Assembly (NCBI GenBank): GCA_028673005.1
Contig: CM054116.1
Coordinates: forward strand, 68,895,315 to 68,959,314
DNA from: Tanypteryx hageni
Taxonomy: Eukaryota > Arthropoda > Insecta > Odonata > Petaluridae
Length of the DNA stretch: 64,000 bases
Direction of reading: 5' to 3'
The notes beneath the pieces were generated by a model, which saw only the letters and a list, made by a program, of their open reading frames with translations, was not told the DNA's origin and did not search any database. Position numbers and translations under genes: made by a program. Within the stretch, counting starts at the first letter, position 1. Each line of letters starts with the position of its first letter. Positions 59,101 to 64,000 of the stretch are shown here, one piece after another.

Positions 59101-62100
59101 GAAATGAATCTCTGGTTCAATAACTTTAACCCTTTCCCTGGCTATGATGTGTTCTGTCGTCATTGACAGAGCACACTTTTCGCATGACAATTTTGACTTT
59201 TGACATTTTTCAAGAGCCTGATTTTTGTTTTACTGCTACCTAATGAATGGATGTAGGAAAATTTTCAATATGATATCTCAAATGGTTGACTTACATGAAA
59301 TTATCAGTAAAACCTTGCATTAAAATTGCAGAGCATTAAAATACTCTGCCAGGGAAAGGGTTAGTAATGTTTAATAACGGTTTTTGATAAATGGATGCTA
59401 TGCACAGATAAACCATGCTACTGCTAGGTTTATTGCAGCAGTTTTTCAGCAATAATCTAAATATAAAAGATATCTAACAAGGCTAATCTCACCTATAAAT
59501 TAATAACCCTCTTAAAGTATGCCATTTTTTCGTCATGGAAAAAAGAGCATGCAAATAAGGATCTCAAAAGATAAAATTTCCATAATTGCTTTTAAAAACT
59601 TTATAAAACTTTTAACGGAGTATCAAACATAAAAACAACTTTGAGGGAACAATATATAACAAAAAATTATACGAGAACAATAAATGTGGGTTAACACAAA
59701 ATGCAGATATTAAATCAGGGTTTTGCTATACACTGATGCTACCGACTTATGGATGCCTGACTTACAGATTTCCAACTTTATAGATTTAATTCCCAAGAAT
59801 TTTAAAACATGTTGACACTCGGAAATATTCCATAAGTGCATAACATAAGTGAGCGGTGTTTGGGAACTACTTGGCATCATGTTCGGAAGAAAGCATTAAG
59901 CAGGATGCCCACTAGTTCGGATCAGATTGGATTGGGTGTATGTTCACCCATTAATAGGATCAGAACAGAACACATCGGACCATTTGGATTTTTCAGTCAT
60001 CATAGATAGTTCAGACAAGGAGATTATCACTCTGAATTTGGCATGCTATGAATTAAAAAATAAGTTCTTCTAGATTTTGGGGTGCATGAGATTTGTTCCA
60101 AAAGGAACCAGTATCTTTTTCCAGATCTATTGAGAGATGATTAGAAATCCTTCAAGTATTTTCGAATGTCCTACGGAAAGTTTTTTGAGCTTTTAGACAT
60201 TTTACATAATATTTATCCCTTGTATTGTATATATTACAATAACCGCATAGGAACTATCTTTATCAATGATCTTTCATTCATTTTGAGAAAACAAACATGA
60301 AGGAAGGTAGCATTCAACCACTTTTATGCAAGCAGAGCAGAGCAACTACTGACAAAAATGTGATGCAAACCTAACTTCATAATCACTCGGATATTTCCGT
60401 TATATTCCATAAAATTTACAGGCTTATAACTTGTTTCTACATGTAGTTGGGATGTTCACTAGATGAAAGCACCTTGTGGCATTGCTATGGAATTTTCTTC
60501 AACTAAAATAACCGATTCCTTCTTATTTATGTACAAAAAATGCCAAATGCATAGAAAAGGATAGGATATGAAAGGAAATATTTCCGTAACTTTCAATACC
60601 CGTACACTAGCTTGTACTACGAATGGATTTCAGGAACGTAACCCATCCATAAGTTGGGGAGCATCAGTATAAACATACTTTGATAAACTTAAGTAAAAGT
60701 ATGAAAGGGTCATAAAAAGTAAAAAAGAAAAAAGGAGATGTTAATATGCTTTCTATCACTTTGAAATGAATTTTTACTGGAAATAAATATAGGTTACCTT
60801 CAATTGCTGCTTCTGAGTGAATCCTTTGGTACCTTTAGATGTCCCAGCCATGTTTGGATCAGCATGAGCTGAAGATGATGCTTGGCCAACAAAACTCATT
60901 GGTTTCACCAGAGGCCAGTGGCACATGAGCATGTTGCAAATCTCTACAACAGGGTCTCTATACTGCTCGATAAAATGGATGATGGCATTAAGTCTATCAA
61001 TAGCATACAAACTTTACACTTATTATCAGTGCAAAAAAATATCTTGATGAATAATATTAAAAATTTATATATATTAGCTTATAAAACTTGCCAGTAAAAG
61101 TTAGCTGTATCATTTGCAAAAGATTTTGTTCATTTTGCCTTAACTGTCAAATAGATATGATAGACAAAAAGCAGATGAGTATATACACAATGAAATTGTT
61201 TCATATAAAAAGAAAAAACAATGATTTACATGGTAGTATTGAAGATGTTATATTTGAACAAAACAAACTTATACAAGAGCCTTAGCACTCAAGGATGAAT
61301 GAAATATTTTTTCTTGGTATATAAGGGCATTTAAAGCTTTGTTGGACATTAATAGCTTCTTTGCAATGATAAATTTATTAAAAATGATTTATATTTCTAA
61401 ATCATGGTCCATCTTAAGAGTCCAATTTATATAGCATATCATATATTTCATTCAACTTTCTTGAGTGTTTTGTAATGCAATCAGATTTTAAATGCACTTT
61501 AAAGGATAGCATATAGTATAATTTCATTTAATGAACAATAAAAAAGCATCAATATATACTGAAATAAAATGATTATGCCTTTTTACCTCACAGAATACCA
61601 TCACACGCGTAGATTCCTCATTATTTCGGTGTTTCTCAAAGTGTTCAATAACAATCTCTTTCAGGCGATCCATTTTAGGATGGCTAGTGATGAAAGGGTT
61701 GTTAGTATTTTCCGTTTCTATAGCCCTAGCCATTCCCTAAAAAATTACACAGAACACATAGGTATAGTCTTTCAAAAATGCACATAATCTTGAAATCATC
61801 TTTTATAAATATCAACTCTATCCTAACGTTAATGTGATAGTAACGTCAAAATGATTAGTGAGATTGACCTAAAATATTATTGATCATCACATATATCTTC
61901 TTTTTAAAAGTAAAAGTTAAGTTTCAGTGAGGGGTAAATTTTCACAGAAAGCTGATAAAAAATAAACTATCTGACTGGAAACTTTTAAGCAAGAAGGTAT
62001 ATTATCAGTAAAGATATTTTAAATCACTAATTCACCTCAGACAGTGAAACATCAGGTGCAGGTTGCGGCATAGAATTGGCAGCTCCAAGCCTGTCTTTGA

Positions 62101-63644
62101 GCTCCGAGAGCAAAGAGAGTAAAGGAATATTGTTTGCCAGTCTACTTCTCACCACTTGAGTACCACGGTCTCCATTAATAATTCCTGGATTCATGTCAAA
62201 GAAAATAAAATCAAATCAAACTAATTTGATAATAGTAACTTGATGAACATTTTTATAGAAATTTATTAGCCCTTTTCTTTATGATTCTGAAAATAACAAA
62301 AAAGAATGGATTTGACAGTTAAGTGATATGGAATAAAAAGAATGAAGACTGATGCCTGTATATCTGAAGACCTTAGTGATTGATATGATACCTTAATGTC
62401 TTTGATTAACTCATCACATAATGGGTATGTCTGGTGATAAGTAAAATACCTTGAATGAAACTCATGAATGTTCGTTGTCCATGAGTTAAAAGCAGTCCAA
62501 GGGCATGGGTCAGGGTGATGCAAATGGCAAAGTCTCCCTCAGCAAGACCCTTTTGGCTGTAATCCATTCCTGGAGGAGGATTGCTTCGGAAATTTGCTCT
62601 TGCTTGAAGAATCTGAAAGAAACAATGCATTTAAGCTGTAAGAAATGCACCTTCATGATAAATATTTCCCAAGCAAGCATTAAGAAGGAATCAGGCTATA
62701 ATAAAAATTTACATCATACTGTAATCCTACAAATTTACTTTGTGAGATATTATATTTTGAAGTGTGCCTACAGTAACTGCTGACAATAGAATCTAAATAC
62801 ATGAAAGCTTTTATGAAAAAATCAAATAGAAAATCTTTCTTGAAACATTTATTAGCAGCATAATACAGTCAGTAGTAATTATTTCAGCATTAATAATTCA
62901 TTCAAAAATGAATTATTCAGCTAACCTTATTCACCAGATAATTAAAGCAACTGCTAAAGCCATAAAACAGTTAGGTAAACCAAATCAGCTATAAAGAAGA
63001 CCTTCAGTGACAATTTAACAACTGTAGATTTTAACATTCCATATAATGAATGGATGCACTACGGATGGCACCTTCTTACTTGAAATGTGTATCTGATTCA
63101 CATACCCATCCTATGGCTTCAAGAGTTTCCTTAATCATCAACAAATAATCAACATACATATATAAGTACACTTTATTTTAGAATTTACATACTACAAACC
63201 TGAAACTTATTAAGCCTGGATTTTTGCCCACAATAAAGAAGTCTTTTATTTATTAGTCTGTCCAAATATGGATCCATTATCTGTAAAAAACAATTACAAA
63301 AAAATCAGAAATATGTTCATAACTAGAATTTTTTTCTTAATACATATTTGAAAAATAATTTTTATCAAGGAAGTAATTAATAGATCACATTACTTTTGCA
63401 TTTTCAAAAGCAATGTTTGTGATACTAAAGCAAAAAGGAACTAAGAATACCATAAATAGAGCTGGGATCAAATTTAAGTCTAAAACAAATTGCTTACAGC
63501 AAGAAACTTATCACGAGTTTCTAAAAGTTGTGGCCCAAGAGGTACTACAACAGTCTCCGCATTGCGTTGATGAGTATGTGGTGCGACATCAGGAGATTGC
63601 TCATCACGAAGTTCTAATTTTGATATTCGAAGCGTTGATACAAC
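39192..63644 (-). CDS. FANCM DNA translocase (C-terminal 2,440 residues; 5' end outside the window)
   Basis: Seventeen minus-strand exons join in phase: 63644-63498, 63280-63200, 62612-62450, 62184-62036, 61736-61587, 60962-60798, 59063-58854, 58519-58411, 57402-57214, 54440-50680, 48808-48618, 46576-46426, 46289-44987, 44318-44073, 41690-41581, 41176-41082 and 39294-39192. FANCM is the branched-DNA translocase that anchors the Fanconi core complex and remodels stalled forks. The first visible exon reads [13 protein letters not shown] and VVVPLGPQ, in the inter-lobe region. Helicase motifs follow: [26 protein letters not shown] and [10 protein letters not shown]. Then come [13 protein letters not shown], a very long disordered middle, the conserved [15 protein letters not shown], an ERCC4-like fold and tandem helix-hairpin-helix motifs. 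Human FANCM has 2,048 residues; this protein would exceed about 2,800 with its missing N-terminus. Confidence 0.9.
39295..41081 (-). other. Last FANCM intron with hAT-like debris
   Basis: A CAGTGATTCTCAGGC sequence at 40050 and, on the opposite strand near 40760, CAGGGGCAGGGCGGGTTGG resemble termini of two different hAT families. No matching partners or target duplications were found. Confidence 0.35.
41581..44318 (-). CDS. FANCM ERCC4-like pseudonuclease exons
   Basis: Exon 44318-44073 encodes [20 protein letters not shown] and [12 protein letters not shown]. Exon 41690-41581 encodes [20 protein letters not shown]. These match the XPF/ERCC4 fold: strand with IVE, later SxxxTANLI helix. The active ERKxxxD signature of XPF is replaced by RGSKIAD, so endonuclease activity is not expected, as in vertebrate FANCM. 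Confidence 0.82.
42333..43891. mobile_element. TIR DNA transposon relic in a FANCM intron
   Basis: ATACTGTATTTACTCGATTG at the left and ATACTGTATTTACTTGATTG on the reverse strand at the right are well-matched TIRs over at least 27 bp (continuing as CAAGCCAA / TAAGCCAA). The 1.56-kb interior has only scattered short frames. A second element is nested at 43279-43728. The superfamily is uncertain. Confidence 0.75.
43279..43728. mobile_element. hAT MITE nested in another transposon
   Basis: CAGTGCTTCGCAACC and CAGTGCTCAACAGC (reverse strand) are the termini. CTCTAGAT (43271-43278) and TTCTAGAC (43729-43736) match at 6 of 8 positions. Confidence 0.7.
44508..44779. mobile_element. hAT MITE in a FANCM intron
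   Basis: CAGAGGTGGGGAAACTATGG at the left and CAGAGGCAGGAAAACTTTGC on the reverse strand at the right form 20-bp imperfect TIRs of the CAGNGGTGGG hAT type. The candidate 8-bp target site is poorly conserved. Confidence 0.72.
44987..48808 (-). CDS. FANCM exons after the central region (three exons)
   Basis: Exon 48808-48618 starts [21 protein letters not shown]. Exon 46576-46426 gives [12 protein letters not shown] and ends DSCYMN. Exon 46289-44987 opens [16 protein letters not shown], a motif shared by FANCM proteins, and then a basic KRKKR-rich, acidic-serine stretch resembling nuclear-localisation and CK2-type sequence. The last 60 residues ([20 protein letters not shown] onwards) begin the ERCC4-like fold. 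The donor giving VS|D before LGRGSK is in phase 1 and fits the next exon. Confidence 0.82.
46900..47990. mobile_element. TIR DNA transposon relic
   Basis: CATATTTACTTGCTCATAAGCTGCACTTT at the left and CGTATTTTCTGTGTATAAGACACTTTTT on the reverse strand at the right are diverged TIRs of a CATAAGxxGCACTTT type. An 81-bp tandem duplication sits inside. A further fragment of similar type is visible at 46693-46760. Confidence 0.6.
47363..47525. repeat. Two tandem 81-bp C/T-rich units
   Basis: The unit begins ATGCATGCGTCTTCCCTGCC in copy 1 and ATGCACACGCCTTCCCCACC in copy 2 (from 47444). It includes GACGCAATCCTCTC/GATGCAATCCTCTC and CCCCTCCACTCTCCT in both. The copies differ at several positions. 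Confidence 0.85.
48152..48549 (-). repeat. Dispersed repeat of unknown class, copy 2
   Basis: This is the reverse-complement partner of 12733-13130. Its terminal palindrome is better preserved here: ACTTTCTCTATAC-TTC-GTATATGGAGAAAGT. An AT dinucleotide stretch borders its other end. Confidence 0.75.
49727..50224. mobile_element. piggyBac-like MITE at a TTAA site
   Basis: TTAA stands on both sides (49723-49726 and 50225-50228). The termini are CCCTCGAGTACT and its exact inverse AGTACTCGAGGG. Subterminal GTACTCGTGC / GCACAAGTAC repeats are present. There is no transposase. Confidence 0.9.
50680..54440 (-). CDS. FANCM giant exon encoding the disordered central region
   Basis: A single 3,761-bp exon of 1,253 full codons has GT-AG borders in phase with both neighbours. 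It is Ser/Asp/Glu/Lys/Asn-rich, with SP sites and acidic patches. Visible islands are a PCNA-box-like [11 protein letters not shown] near its start, a more ordered stretch with CCSC and H-x4-H (about 54030-53960), repeated NFDLG/NFDIG motifs, and two related FNFE segments near 51.2-51.4 kb. In vertebrates this part of FANCM binds FANCF (MM1) and RMI (MM2). Which islands play those roles here cannot be told. Confidence 0.85.
54768..56218. mobile_element. TIR DNA transposon relic
   Basis: CCATATTTTTCGGGCTAGAAG at the left and CCATATTTTTCAAGCTATAAG on the reverse strand at the right are the termini of a 1.45-kb element. The right terminal region continues ATGCATCCTGATTC. A hAT MITE (54939-55202) is inserted inside. 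No transposase frame was recognised. Confidence 0.75.
54939..55202. mobile_element. hAT MITE nested in a TIR element
   Basis: CAGGGGCAGATCAACC at the left and CAGGGGTGGATCAAGG on the reverse strand at the right form 16-bp TIRs. The flanks do not give a clean 8-bp duplication. Confidence 0.68.
57214..57402 (-). CDS. FANCM exon with Lys/Gly-rich low-complexity segment
   Basis: The exon begins with [11 protein letters not shown], the family's conserved end of the helicase unit. It is followed by a run of alternating Lys, Gly and Ala residues ([14 protein letters not shown] and KKKGKGKVK) and an acidic SDDE tail. A second short [11 protein letters not shown] stretch starts the next exon. Basic tracts of this kind often aid DNA binding or nuclear import; here that is inference. 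Confidence 0.8.
57646..58189. mobile_element. hAT-like element with perfect 8-bp target duplication
   Basis: TAGGGTTGCCAGATTTTT and TATGGTTGCCAGGCATCC (reverse strand) are the termini. TTTAAAAC is repeated exactly at 57638-57645 and 58190-58197. GGGACA-type subterminal motifs link it to the element at 8063-9301. It is non-coding. Confidence 0.88.
58411..63644 (-). CDS. FANCM helicase C-terminal lobe (exons 1-8 of the visible part)
   Basis: The eight exons encode about 391 residues. The first two cover the helical insert typical of the FANCM/Hef/MDA5 group. The middle exons hold [15 protein letters not shown], then [15 protein letters not shown] (motif IV), SFVGQASSS and [15 protein letters not shown]. 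The seventh exon holds [20 protein letters not shown] (motif V) and [15 protein letters not shown] (motif VI, with arginine fingers). All Walker-side motifs (I, II DEAH) must be upstream, beyond the window. Every junction is in phase and GT-AG. Confidence 0.9.
59130..59360. mobile_element. Second piggyBac-like MITE
   Basis: CCCTTTCCCTGGC and its exact inverse GCCAGGGAAAGGG bound 231 bp. The left flank is TTAA and the right flank TTAG. An internal CTGTCGTCATTGACAGAGC inverted motif follows the left end. Confidence 0.78.
59731..60669. mobile_element. TA-flanked DNA transposon relic (mariner/pogo-like)
   Basis: CACTGATGCTACCGACTTATGGATG at the left and TACTGATGCTCCCCAACTTATGGATGG on the reverse strand at the right are matching TIRs, with TA on both sides. 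The 0.94-kb interior has no transposase frame. Confidence 0.75.
63065..63125. repeat. Fragment of the hairpin-MITE family
   Basis: ATGGCACCTTCTTACTTGAAATGTGTATCTGATTCACATACCCATCCTATGGCT resembles the right arm of the element at 5848-6039, including the CATCCTTGCTATGGCT end. Confidence 0.5.
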
Positions 63645-64000
63645 CTAAACAATGCAAAAAAAAAAGAAATGGTTATTACCAAAATAATTACATATTGGCA
63701 TTCACAAACATCAAACACTAAAACATCTTAATTAAAGTAAATGATAAATAACTAACACAATCCCGACAATGTCAATGGTTTCATATTTTTTCTTTTAATA
63801 CAGATGAATGAAGAGTACAGTCATATCTCCCTTGATGCGACCCCATCTTAAGCGGATTCCTTATATCGCAAAGCAGGTCTGCGCTTACAAGGTGTTCAAA
63901 AAACAAAGGCGACCTAACCATAGATGTATTAGAAATTCCATTTTTTACAGGCTGGTAGATTTTAGTAAAATCATCTATGGATCTCCATTTTGGGCCAGGA
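63645..64000. other. FANCM intron running to the window edge
   Basis: No further helicase exon (for example DEAH/motif II or III) was found here. ACAGTCATATCTCCCTTGATGCG at 63818 resembles a pogo/Tigger terminus, and the element would extend past the edge. Confidence 0.4.

Overview
The window is a stretch of eukaryotic, AT-rich nuclear DNA, almost certainly from an arthropod and probably an insect. The coding sequence is split by GT-AG introns of 0.1 to 9 kb, and there is a dense load of cut-and-paste DNA transposons (mostly hAT-type), MITEs, tRNA-derived SINEs and 5'-truncated LINEs. The species cannot be named from the sequence alone.

Three protein-coding genes can be assembled exon by exon with matching splice phases. 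(1) At 917-10225, plus strand, a four-exon MARCH-family (MARCHF2/3-like) RING-CH membrane ubiquitin ligase of 270 residues. (2) At 17011-36618, plus strand, a ten-exon, 618-residue protein with two adenylate-kinase-like domains. It starts with a tiny exon encoding a myristoylation/palmitoylation-type N-terminus and sits behind a GC/CpG-rich region at about 14.2-17.0 kb that looks like its promoter and 5' UTR. (3) At 39192-63644, minus strand, the C-terminal 2,440 residues (17 exons) of FANCM, the Fanconi anaemia branch-point translocase. The visible part covers the helicase C-terminal half with motifs IV, V and VI, a 3.76-kb exon coding for a long disordered middle, and a C-terminal ERCC4-like pseudonuclease plus tandem helix-hairpin-helix module. 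Its N-terminal DEAH half lies beyond the right edge. Genes 2 and 3 converge, with stop codons 2.6 kb apart.

Region by region: 1-917 is upstream of the ligase. Its third intron (3.4-10 kb) is full of transposons, including a decayed hAT element with a frameshifted transposase and a LINE fragment. 10.2-12.25 kb looks like its 3' UTR. 12.3-14.2 kb is intergenic repeat. 14.2-17.0 kb is the GC-rich region. 17.0-36.6 kb holds the kinase-like gene, with a 9.2-kb fourth intron made largely of repeats. 36.6-39.2 kb is the convergent intergenic zone and carries a large palindrome built from two head-to-head tRNA-derived SINE units. 39.2-64 kb is FANCM, whose introns hold at least ten DNA-transposon relics.

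The three genes have no evident shared pathway (membrane ubiquitination; nucleotide-kinase-like scaffold or enzyme; DNA repair). No prokaryotic-type operon, CRISPR array or virus was seen. The most unusual features are the SINE palindrome, the complementary loss of catalytic motifs in the two kinase domains, and the very large repeat-bearing middle exon of FANCM.
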